Shown: piece by piece, positions 46,979 through 53,897 of the stretch
Numbering within the stretch: the stretch's first letter is position 1
Layout of the letters: every line of letters starts with the position of its first letter
Assembly: GCF_007743815.1 (NCBI RefSeq)
Contig: NZ_CP036265.1
Coordinates: 439,501-503,500, forward strand
Length of the DNA stretch: 64,000 bases
Direction: 5' to 3'
Origin: Alienimonas californiensis
GTDB taxonomy: Bacteria; Planctomycetota; Planctomycetia; Planctomycetales; Planctomycetaceae
Program-made: the position numbers and the translations under genes
Notes under the pieces: model-generated
Told to the model about the DNA's origin: nothing
Seen by the model: only the letters and a program-made list of their open reading frames with translations
Databases searched by the model: none

Positions 46979-47098
46979 TAATTGGCGATGCGTGCAGCCG
47001 GTCGTCAGCACGGCGACCGTCGCCAGCGTGACGGAGAGGAGCACGGCGGCAGGACCGGGAGATCTCACCGAACCGTCATCGACCAGCGTTTGGCCGGC

Positions 47099-48373
47099 TC
47101 ACCAGCGTTCGACGGGGCCGTTGGGCACTTTGACAAAGGCCGTCGGCACGTCGCTGTCCCGTTCGCCGATACGGTCTTCCAGCGTCTCGCAGATCGCGTC
47201 GAACTCCGCGGGGGTCTCGAACCGGCGGAGTTGGTCCTCCAGGTCCTCCGGCACGCCGAGGACCGCTCCGTACCAGGCGGCGAACTTGCGGAACAGCACG
47301 CAGGCGTACTCGCCGCGGTCCTCCTGCATCAGCCCGAAGTGACGGCGGAGGAAGGCGAGCTTCTCCGCGTTCGTGGGGAGCCGCTCCGGGCGGCCGGCGG
47401 TGCGGTCGGCGAGCCTTCGAAAAATCCACGGGTCCGCCAACGCCCCGCGGCCGATGGCGACGGCGTCGCAGCCGGTTTCGACCCGCATGCGTTCGGCGTC
47501 GGCGGGGGTCCGCACGTCGCCGTTGCCGACGACCGGCGCCAACCCGTCCACCGCCTCCACGACCGCCGCGACCCCGCCGAGGTCCACCGTCCCGCGGAAC
47601 CCCTGGCTGCGGGTCCGCCCGTGCACCGTGATGCCCGCGGCGCCCTCATCGACAAACGCCCGGCTGAGGGCCGGGGCGCTCAGGTTCTCCCGGTCCCAGC
47701 CGAGCCGCAGTTTGACCGTCACCGGGATCGAGACGGCGTCCACCACTTCTTTCACCAGGGCCACCGCCCCGCCGGCGTCGCACATCAGGCGGGCGCCGCC
47801 GCCGGAGCCGGTCAGCTTCGCCATTGGGCAGCCCATGTTGAGATCCACCCCTTCGCGGCCGTGGTCCTCCAGCCAGCGGGCGGCGTCGGCCATCTGGGCG
47901 GCGGAGGAGCCGAAGATCTGCACGCTCAAGGGGCGGTCGGCCGGCGAGGTCTTCAGCAGGTCCCGGCTCTTCTTGCTCTGTTCAAGCAGGTGCGAAGCGA
48001 GCACGAGGTCCGTCGTCGCCAGCCCCAGCCCGCCCAGTTCTCGAATGGCGGTGCGAAAGGCGAGGTGCGTGTACCCGGCCAGCGGGGCCAGTACGTACCG
48101 GGAGGCGAACCGGCGGTTGCCGACCGTGAAGCCGGTCTCCGGGGGGCTCCCCTCTCCCCCCTGGGGGAGAGGGGTCGGGGGTGAGGGGGTCCGCGCAGCG
48201 GCCGAACGACGTGCGGCGCCCGGTTCAGTGTCAGCCGAAGTCCCGAACGACCCGGCTTGCGCCGCACCCTCACCCCCGGCCCCTCTCCCCGGAGGGAGAG
48301 GGGGGACCGAGGATGCGCCGCCGTCATGGGTCGCCCGGGGGCGGCCCGGGGAGGAGGGGGACAGTTCGCTCAC
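47099..48373 (-). CDS. tRNA-dihydrouridine synthase (DusB-like) with a repeat-derived N-terminus
   Basis: 424 aa from a GTG at 48373 that overlaps the maf stop (GTGA). The enzyme proper starts about residue 80: VGNRRFASRYVLAPLAGYTH, LVLASHLLEQ, SVQIFGSSAAQMADAARWLE, the catalytic Cys in NMGCPMAKLTGSGGGARLM, VTVKLRLGWDRENLSAPALS, GITVHGRTRSQGFRG and the FMN site VVGNGDVRTPADAERM with AIGRGALADPWIF. It reduces uridines in tRNA with NADPH. The first 75 residues, with TPLPQGGEGS and PLPPGRGAGGEG, come from an inserted palindromic element and match no Dus protein. No other start codon is available between the element and the domain. Confidence 0.9.
   Translation of the reverse strand: MSELSPSSPGRPRATHDGGASSVPPLPPGRGAGGEGAAQAGSFGTSADTEPGAARRSAAARTPSPPTPLPQGGEGSPPETGFTVGNRRFASRYVLAPLAGYTHLAFRTAIRELGGLGLATTDLVLASHLLEQSKKSRDLLKTSPADRPLSVQIFGSSAAQMADAARWLEDHGREGVDLNMGCPMAKLTGSGGGARLMCDAGGAVALVKEVVDAVSIPVTVKLRLGWDRENLSAPALSRAFVDEGAAGITVHGRTRSQGFRGTVDLGGVAAVVEAVDGLAPVVGNGDVRTPADAERMRVETGCDAVAIGRGALADPWIFRRLADRTAGRPERLPTNAEKLAFLRRHFGLMQEDRGEYACVLFRKFAAWYGAVLGVPEDLEDQLRRFETPAEFDAICETLEDRIGERDSDVPTAFVKVPNGPVERW
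48149..48304. repeat. MITE-like repeat element inside the dus reading frame
   Basis: About 156 bp with near-identical terminal inverted repeats of about 37 bp. Each end is itself a hairpin (CCCCTCTCC.../...GGAGAGGGG) followed by CGGGGGTGAGGG. The centre of about 80 bp has no such structure. Translated on the minus strand, the ends give the well-known PLPxGxGxGGEG-type peptides that occur as dispersed repeats in many genomes. It keeps the dus frame open. Confidence 0.85.
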
Positions 48374-49164
48374 AGGTCCACACCCAGCCCGGCCAGGAGT
48401 TCGAGCGCTTCCCGCAGCGGCAGGCCGGAGACGTTCGAGAGGCTGCCGTCCACCCGCTCGACCAGCAGCGCCCCGAACAGCCCGCCGATCGCCAGCCCCC
48501 CGGCCCGGCCGGGCGGTTCGGCGGCGGCGAACAGGCGGTCGAGGTGCCGCTCCGCGTCGGCCCGCACCGTCACCCGGGTGCGAATCACCATGTGGGCGGT
48601 GCGCACCGGACCGCAGCCCCGCCCCGGAGAGTTCCGCGGCGACGGCGGGCCGGCCGGGGCGTGCACGGCGGCGCTGACCGCGGTCGCGGTCACGTGGGTG
48701 CGGCCGATGTAGTGCCGGCGGAACCAGCGGCGCACCGTCTCCTCCCAGTCGTCCGCCGGCGGCTGGCCGAGCGTCGTCAACTCCCCGTCCCGCAGCTCCC
48801 CGCCCGCCGGCCCGGCGATCACCGTGGTGTCCGCGGCGATCACGGCGCTCCACCGGCCGGCCAACTCCTCTTCCGGCGCCTCCTCAGCCGAGTCACCGGC
48901 GGCGATGCGGGTCAGCACGGCATCCCGTTTGGCGTCGGCGATGCGGAGCAAACCGGCTTCGATCTCCCGCCACGTCGTCAGGCCCTCCAGCGATTCCTCC
49001 GCCGGGTCGAGCGGGGCGAGGGTCCGCAGGCGCTGCGGCGGCACGATCATCTCCAGCAGCGCCCGCCGCCGCGGGGAGCGGCTGGCGAGCACGATCGGCC
49101 CCCCGACCAACGGCGGACCGGGGGCCAGCGGCGGACCGGGGGCGTCGGCGGGCGGGTTTGCCAT
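48370..49164 (-). CDS. Maf-like nucleotide pyrophosphatase, divergent
   Basis: 264 aa from the ATG at 49164, longer than the usual 190-210. A Pro-rich lead (ANPPADAPGPPLAPGPPLVG) comes before the Maf start GPIVLASRSPRRRALLEMIV. Then IAADTTVIAGPAGGELRDGE (ADTxV motif) and TTLGQPPADDWEETVRRWF, where the usual LGKP is LGQP, GRTHVTATAVSAAVH, and the end DGSLSNVSGLPLREALELLA. The canonical DKAGxYxIQG stretch is changed to PGRAGGLAIGG. Maf proteins hydrolyse non-canonical or pyrimidine triphosphates and help against septum formation; the lost Lys and Gln make this copy's activity uncertain. It lies 8 bp after the PDZ gene and overlaps dus. Confidence 0.88.
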   Translation of the reverse strand: MANPPADAPGPPLAPGPPLVGGPIVLASRSPRRRALLEMIVPPQRLRTLAPLDPAEESLEGLTTWREIEAGLLRIADAKRDAVLTRIAAGDSAEEAPEEELAGRWSAVIAADTTVIAGPAGGELRDGELTTLGQPPADDWEETVRRWFRRHYIGRTHVTATAVSAAVHAPAGPPSPRNSPGRGCGPVRTAHMVIRTRVTVRADAERHLDRLFAAAEPPGRAGGLAIGGLFGALLVERVDGSLSNVSGLPLREALELLAGLGVDL

Positions 49165-49172
49165 CGGCGCGA

Positions 49173-50492
49173 TCAGTCCTCGGTGTCGCCCAGGTCCGCC
49201 GGGGCGCCGTCGCCGGGGACGCGTTCGGCGGGCCGGTCGGGACTGAACGGCGGCAGCGGCGCGTCGTCCGGGCTCCCTTCGGCCTCGTCGGCGGGGATGT
49301 CGAACGGGTCCGCCGGTGGCACGAGCTGGGGCAGCGGCTGGGGACGCCGGCCGAAGCCGCCTTCGTCGGGGTCGGTCAGCGGGCGGTCCGGCCAGCGGTC
49401 GAGGGTGACGGGGATCACCGTCTTCTGGCCGGCGCGGAGCACGGTGACGGGCGTCGCCTCTCCCACCTCGCCCTCCTCGCGGATGGCGTCCAGCAGGGCG
49501 GCGGGGGTGTTGATGGGGGTGTCGCCGAACTGCACGATCAGGTCGCCCGGCCGCAGTCCGGCCCGTGAGGCGGGGCCGCCGGCGGTCACGCGGTCGACCT
49601 GGCACCCGCCGGAGCCGTTGGGGGGGAACGAGACGCCCAGGAAGGCCTTGCCGCGGCGCTCCACGGCGAAGTCGCCGTACTTCCCGGCGACCATCCCGGC
49701 CCGGGCCGCCTCGGGGATGGGGCAGTCGTCGGTGAGGTGCACCTGGTTGAGGCCGGCGATCGACCGCAGGTGTTGCAGGCCCTCCTCCCCGCCGGTCCAG
49801 CGGTCGTCGAGCGTGATCGACCAGGTGGCCGTGTTCCCCCCGCCGAACGCCGGGCCGAAACCACGGTTGAACTGATCGGTTCGCATCACCGCGGCGCCGT
49901 TCCGACGGACCTCGGCGATGGCGAGGGGAGTCACGGAGGTGGGAAAGAGCCCCAACGCCGACTTCGCCGCCCCCGCGGCCTCCGCGACGCGGGCCAAATC
50001 GGCGGGGAGCGGCTCGGGGGCGGCCAACTGGGCGGGGGCCTGCTCCGGGTTCGGCTCGGGATTCGGCGCCTCGACGTCGGCGGCGTCGGCCGCGGCGATG
50101 AGCTTGGCGAGGGCGTCGACGAAGGCCGCGGTGGCCTGCACGTCGCCGCGCTGGGCCGACTGCCAGACGCCCTCCGACAGCACCGCGAGCGACCGGGCCC
50201 GGCGTTCCGGGTCGGCGTCGGTCGCCGCCTTTCTGAGGGCGTCCGTCGCGGCGGGGGCGCTCTCCAGCAGCCGGCTGGCGGCTTCGCGGGTCGCCCAGTC
50301 GTCCGCAGCTAACTCCTCGATCGCCGCGGCAATGCGTTCTTCGCTGATCACCTGCCGGGCCGGTCGCGGGGCGATCAGCGGGGCGAGCGCTTCGTCACCG
50401 TCCGCCTCCTGTGCGAAGCCCGTCGGCGCCGCGAGGGCGCCGGCCAGCAGGGCCGCGGCGAGGGCGGGCGTCAGCACGGGGGGACGGTGCAT
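49173..50492 (-). CDS. exported PDZ-domain protein
   Basis: 439 aa from the ATG at 50492, chosen since a signal peptide (MHRPPVLTPALAAALLAGAL ... GFAQEA) begins there; the frame is open 17 codons further up. Helical HEAT-like middle (ISEERIAAAIEELAADDWAT, REAASRLLESAPAATDALRK, RARSLAVLSEGVWQSA). A PDZ domain lies at about 300-400: FLGVSFPPNGSGGCQVDRVT, AGGPASRAGLRPGDLIVQFG and LLDAIREEGEVGEATPVTVL. The C-terminus is acidic and Pro-rich. No protease triad is present, so it is probably an adaptor that binds exposed C-termini. It heads the operon PDZ-maf-dus-lipoprotein. Confidence 0.9.
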   Translation of the reverse strand: MHRPPVLTPALAAALLAGALAAPTGFAQEADGDEALAPLIAPRPARQVISEERIAAAIEELAADDWATREAASRLLESAPAATDALRKAATDADPERRARSLAVLSEGVWQSAQRGDVQATAAFVDALAKLIAAADAADVEAPNPEPNPEQAPAQLAAPEPLPADLARVAEAAGAAKSALGLFPTSVTPLAIAEVRRNGAAVMRTDQFNRGFGPAFGGGNTATWSITLDDRWTGGEEGLQHLRSIAGLNQVHLTDDCPIPEAARAGMVAGKYGDFAVERRGKAFLGVSFPPNGSGGCQVDRVTAGGPASRAGLRPGDLIVQFGDTPINTPAALLDAIREEGEVGEATPVTVLRAGQKTVIPVTLDRWPDRPLTDPDEGGFGRRPQPLPQLVPPADPFDIPADEAEGSPDDAPLPPFSPDRPAERVPGDGAPADLGDTED

Positions 50493-50535
50493 CGAAGAAC
50501 TCGATTCAGGGAACGGGGGTCCTTCCTCCGCCCCA

Positions 50536-51051
50536 TCATTCACCGCGCAGCAGCCCGAGCAACCCGTGCATGAAGTCCGGCAGGTCGCCCGGGCGGCGGC
50601 TGGTGACGTGGTGGCCGTCGACGTGCACCGGCTCGTCCACCCACTCGGCCCCGGCGTTCACGCAGTCGTCCTTAATGCCCGGCGAACCGGTCACGGTCAC
50701 GCCGCGGTAAACGTCTGCGGAGCAGCACAGCCAGCCGCCGTGGCAGATCGCGGCGATCGGCTTCTTGGCGGCGTCGAACTCCTTCAGCAATCGCAGCACG
50801 GCGGGGTCCCGCCGCAGCTTGTCCGGCATCCAACCGCCGGGGCAGACGACGGCGACGAAGTCCTCGCTCCGCACGTCCGCCACCGCGGCGTCGTTCGTGC
50901 AGGGATAGCCGTGCTTGCCCTGGTAGCTCTTGCCGGCCTCGTCGCCCGCGAGCGTCACCTTATACCCGGCTTCTTCCAGCCGCAGTTTGGGATACCAGAG
51001 TTCGAGGTCTTCGTAATCGGGTCCGGCGAAGATGAGGACGCGGTCGGCCAT
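50536..51051 (-). CDS. DJ-1/PfpI family protein
   Basis: 171 aa from the ATG at 51051 (an upstream in-frame ATG at 51063 gives four more residues). Class I glutamine-amidotransferase-like fold: ADRVLIFAGPDYEDLELWYP with Glu of the triad region, GKHGYPCTNDAAVADVRSED, VVCPGGWMPDKLRRDPAVLR and the nucleophile Cys in AICHGGWLCCSADV, then GIKDDCVNAGAEWVDEPVHV and LPDFMHGLLGLLRGE. PfpI-type proteins act as chaperones, proteases or glyoxalases in stress; the Cys and following His (CHGG) fit that group. It is 43 bp upstream of the PDZ gene on the same strand, so may belong to the same unit. Confidence 0.93.
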   Translation of the reverse strand: MADRVLIFAGPDYEDLELWYPKLRLEEAGYKVTLAGDEAGKSYQGKHGYPCTNDAAVADVRSEDFVAVVCPGGWMPDKLRRDPAVLRLLKEFDAAKKPIAAICHGGWLCCSADVYRGVTVTGSPGIKDDCVNAGAEWVDEPVHVDGHHVTSRRPGDLPDFMHGLLGLLRGE

Positions 51052-51235
51052 GACGGAGAACAAATGCGAGGTGGAGGGGCGAACGCTGGATGATAGCGAC
51101 CGAGGTTTCGGAGGCAGCCCGAGACGGGACGAGAGGGCGCCGCGTCCCGGACGCTTCCAGCGTCCGGGACGCTCGGTTCGTCCTTGCCGGGAAGGCCCGG
51201 TTGCGGCGCCGGGGAGCCGGGCGTGAGATGCGGGG

Positions 51236-52579
51236 GTGTTCGCCCCCGCCCCGACGCCGCCGGAACTGCCCGCCCCGGATTCCCTCGCGCCGTTCGATCT
51301 GGACCTCCCCCTGTTGCTGGGCGGGGCGGTGGTGATGGCGATCGCGGCCTTTCACGGCCGCATCACGCGGACGCCAGGGACCAGCGGGCCGCTGTTGGCC
51401 CTGCTGGCGGGCGTCGCCGTGGGGCCGATCGGGCTGGGGTGGTTCGACCCGGCCGACTGGGGCGAGCCGGCCGAGGGGATGCGGCCGGCGGCCCTGCTGA
51501 CGCTGGCGATCGGGCTGACGGGCGTGGCCCTGCGGTTGCCGCGGCGGTGCGTGCTGTCGGGGCCGCACCTGAGGACGCTCGGCACGCTGCTGGGGCCGGT
51601 GATGCTGGCGATGTGGGGCGCGTCGGCGTTCTGCGCCTGGGCCGTGCTGGGGCTGGACGGCTGGGCGGCGGCGCTGGTGGGCGCCGCGGTGGTGCCGACC
51701 GACCCGGTGCTGGCCTCGGCGGTGGTGTCCGGCGACTTCGCCCGCAAACATCTGCCGGGGCGGCTGCGGCACGCGATCAGCGCCGAGAGCGGGGCGAACG
51801 ACGGCCTCGCCGTCCCGCTGGTCGCCCTCGCCGCCGCGGGGCTGGCCGGATCGCTCGCGGCAGGTTCTGAAGTGAACTGGGCCGGGTGGGGCGACTGGTT
51901 CGTTGAAGCGGTCCTTCGGGAGGCGGTCGGGGCGGCGCTGGTCGGGGCGGCGTGCGGCGGGGCGGCGGCGGCGCTGCTGAGGTGGTCCGAACGGTCGCAC
52001 GACACCGACGAGACCGGCCTGCTGGCCTTCGCCCTGGCCCTCACCTTGGCCGTGCTGGGGGCGGCGGGGCTGCTGGGGGTCAGCGGGCCGTTGGCCGTGT
52101 TTTTCGCCGGGCTGACGCTGGCTTGGCAGGAGAGAAACGACGACCGCCGGGAGGAGGGCGAGATTCAGGACGCCGTCAATCAGTTCTTCCTGCTGCCGGT
52201 GTTTGGACTGCTGGGCGCCGCGCTGCCGTGGGGCGATTGGGCGGCGTTCGGCTGGCGGGGGCCGGCGTTCGCCGCGGCGCTGCTGCTGGTCCGCCGCCCG
52301 CCGTGGGTCTGGCTGCTGGGGCGGTTCGTTCCCGCCGCCCTGCCGGATCTGCGGGAGAACCGCGACCGGCTGTTCGCCGGCTGGTTCGGGCCGATCGGCG
52401 TGGCGGCGCTGTATTACGCGGCGGAGTATCACGCCGATCTGCCCGCCCTGTGGCCGGCGGTCACGCTGGCGGTGACCGGCAGCGTGCTGGCGCACGGGGC
52501 GACCGCGGCGCCGCTCACCCGGCGTTACGACGCCGGGCACCGGGACGGCCCCGTGGCGACGACCGCCGAGGAGGACTAG
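51236..52579 (+). CDS. Na+/H+ antiporter (CPA1/NhaP type)
   Basis: 447 aa from a GTG at 51236. About twelve membrane segments. The family motifs are PLLALLAGVAVGPIGLGWFD near helix 2, VGAAVVPTDPVLASAVVSGD with the conserved PTDP..., and HAISAESGANDGLAVPLVAL with the ES/ND ion-binding pair (E-S-G-A-N-D), which together mark CPA1 antiporters. The end YYAAEYHADLPALWPAVTLA is a typical late helix and the tail is charged. It exchanges sodium or potassium for protons across the inner membrane. A DUF421 gene follows after 52 bp, so the two may be one operon with the second DUF421 gene. Start codon is not backed by a Shine-Dalgarno sequence. Confidence 0.92.
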   Translation: MFAPAPTPPELPAPDSLAPFDLDLPLLLGGAVVMAIAAFHGRITRTPGTSGPLLALLAGVAVGPIGLGWFDPADWGEPAEGMRPAALLTLAIGLTGVALRLPRRCVLSGPHLRTLGTLLGPVMLAMWGASAFCAWAVLGLDGWAAALVGAAVVPTDPVLASAVVSGDFARKHLPGRLRHAISAESGANDGLAVPLVALAAAGLAGSLAAGSEVNWAGWGDWFVEAVLREAVGAALVGAACGGAAAALLRWSERSHDTDETGLLAFALALTLAVLGAAGLLGVSGPLAVFFAGLTLAWQERNDDRREEGEIQDAVNQFFLLPVFGLLGAALPWGDWAAFGWRGPAFAAALLLVRRPPWVWLLGRFVPAALPDLRENRDRLFAGWFGPIGVAALYYAAEYHADLPALWPAVTLAVTGSVLAHGATAAPLTRRYDAGHRDGPVATTAEED

Positions 52580-52631
52580 ACCGGGGAGAACCGTTCGCCT
52601 TTCCCTCCCGACCTCTCCCGGAGCCCCGACC

Positions 52632-53204
52632 ATGGACGAACTCCTGCACGACTTCGTGCCCAAAGCCCTGTTCAAGGGCTGGCCGACGCTGTTCCGCGTG
52701 GCCGTCAGCGGAGTCGCGCTGTACGTCGCGGTGCTGATCATGTTCCGCCTGCAGGGCACGCGGACGACCTCGAAGATGAATAATTTCGACTGGATCGTGA
52801 CGATCGCCAGCGGGAGCATCTTCGGCTCGGCGGTGGTTTCGGACACCGTCACCGTCACCCAGGCCCTCGTGGCGTTCGCCGTGTTGATGCTCTGCCAGTG
52901 GATCGTCACGAAGCTCTCGGCGATTTTTCCGGCCTTTTACGACTTGGTGGCGGCCTCCCCGGCGCTGCTGTTCCGGAACGGCCGGTTCCTCGACGATAAG
53001 CTCGTCTCGGAGCGGGTCACCAAGGACGAGATCCTCGCCGCCGTCCGCAGCGCCGGGGTCACGAACCTGGAGGGAGTTTCCGCGGTGGTGCTGGAGGCGG
53101 ACGGGACCCTCACTGTCCTCTCCGGCCGCGGCGTCGACAGCCCGGAACTGATGCGGCCCGTCAAATACGTCTCCCCCGCCCCGGAAGGCGGCAACCCGGC
53201 GTGA
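52632..53204 (+). CDS. DUF421 family membrane protein, first of two
   Basis: 190 aa from the ATG at 52632. Three hydrophobic helices (ALYVAVLIMFRLQGTR, TIASGSIFGSAVVSDTVTVT, ALVAFAVLMLCQWIVTKL) and the family core RTTSKMNNFDWIVTIASGSI. The C-terminal cytosolic domain (ASPALLFRNGRFLDDKLVSE, LAAVRSAGVTNLEGVSAVVL and ADGTLTVLSGRG) is the YetF/YcaP-type fold. Function of DUF421 is unproven; in spore formers related proteins sit in the membrane. It is followed after 41 bp by a paralogue of near equal length, which looks like an old tandem duplication. Confidence 0.92.
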   Translation: MDELLHDFVPKALFKGWPTLFRVAVSGVALYVAVLIMFRLQGTRTTSKMNNFDWIVTIASGSIFGSAVVSDTVTVTQALVAFAVLMLCQWIVTKLSAIFPAFYDLVAASPALLFRNGRFLDDKLVSERVTKDEILAAVRSAGVTNLEGVSAVVLEADGTLTVLSGRGVDSPELMRPVKYVSPAPEGGNPA

Positions 53205-53245
53205 CCCGACCGCCGCTTCGCGCCTTCGTTTGAGGTCCTCCCGCC

Positions 53246-53821
53246 ATGCCCGACGCCGCTTCCGTCACCCCGCAGGACCCCGGCTCCGCCGCCAGCGGCG
53301 ACTGGCTGTGGGCCCCGCCGGGGGACGTGCTGAAGGTCGTGGCGCTCTCCGCCCTGGCGTTCCTGATCGTCGCCCTGCTGTTCCGCCTGGCCGGCACGCG
53401 GGCGGCGGGGCAGATGAATAACTTTGACTGGATCGTCACCGTCGCCCAGGGGGCGATCGTCGGCAGCGTGGCCCTGGGGGCGAACACCTCACTGGTCGAG
53501 GGGGCCGCCGCGGTCGTCACGCTGCTGGGACTGCAATACGCAATGAACTGGCTGGCGGCCCGCAACACGCGATTCCGATCGGCGATCTTCTCGCACCCGA
53601 TCCTGCTCTATCACGACGGCTCGTTTCTCTCCGCGGAAATGAAACGCCAGCGGGTGAACGAGGGCGAGGTCCGCGGGGCGGTGCGCTCCGCCGGGATTGG
53701 CAGTTGGGCGGAGGTCGGGGCGGTGGTGCTGGAGCCGGGGGGAAAATTCAGCGTGCTGCCGAAGGCGAACCCGGACGACGAGGACGACCTGCTCACCGGC
53801 GTCGAACGTCCCGCCGACTGA
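53246..53821 (+). CDS. DUF421 family membrane protein, second of two
   Basis: 191 aa from the ATG at 53246. It shares with its neighbour the core GTRAAGQMNNFDWIVTVAQG, the later RSAGIGSWAEVGAVVLEPGG and the sequence SHPILLYHDGSFLSAEMKRQ. The N-terminus has an extra polar stretch (PDAASVTPQDPGSAASGDWL) before the first helix (VVALSALAFLIVALLFRLAG). Overall identity between the two looks moderate, perhaps a third, concentrated at the MNNFDWIV core; so the duplication is old. The acidic end NPDDEDD is special to this copy. They may form a heteromer. The recQ promoter starts 41 bp after the stop. Confidence 0.92.
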   Translation: MPDAASVTPQDPGSAASGDWLWAPPGDVLKVVALSALAFLIVALLFRLAGTRAAGQMNNFDWIVTVAQGAIVGSVALGANTSLVEGAAAVVTLLGLQYAMNWLAARNTRFRSAIFSHPILLYHDGSFLSAEMKRQRVNEGEVRGAVRSAGIGSWAEVGAVVLEPGGKFSVLPKANPDDEDDLLTGVERPAD

Positions 53822-53862
53822 CCGGCCCCGGCGCCGTCCGCTCCCGCGGGCCGGAACGCGGG

Positions 53863-53891
53863 TTGAGCGTTCGCCCCCGCCGCCCCACAAT
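53863..53891 (+). promoter_or_regulatory. sigma70-like promoter of recQ, leaderless
   Basis: TTGAGC (53863-53868), 17-base spacer, CACAAT (53886-53891). The -10 ends seven bases before the ATG at 53898, as at thyX and thiG, so the message would start at or next to the start codon. Confidence 0.5.
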
Positions 53892-53897
53892 CCCGCC

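Larger units (their letters stand above)
45193..47068 (-). pseudogene. lipoprotein gene split by an IS630-family element
   Basis: Two parts on the minus strand: a GTG start at 47068 with signal peptide and lipobox (VLLSVTLATVAVLTTGC, TTGC with Cys at +1) down to 46981, and the rest at 45947-45193 (VVDIQYETVLNNLARMHRNP, SQFGPAAGRQVSEQWGADAT, a Ser/Asp-rich linker and a Cys-rich end ECACHVGCCGGTYVW). If the IS and one TA copy are removed, the frames join as ...TTGCTHRQL-ARSTALTAG... without any change: 281 codons, 280 aa. The downstream part alone could start at an internal GTG but would lack the export signal. It stands 30 bp after dus. Function unknown. Confidence 0.9.

Noticed and set aside
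48149..48304. Possible CRISPR or terminator array in the C/G-run repeats of the dus region
   Set aside because: Only two facing copies with hairpin ends, no regular spacers, and the frame runs through them; a MITE-like element explains it better.
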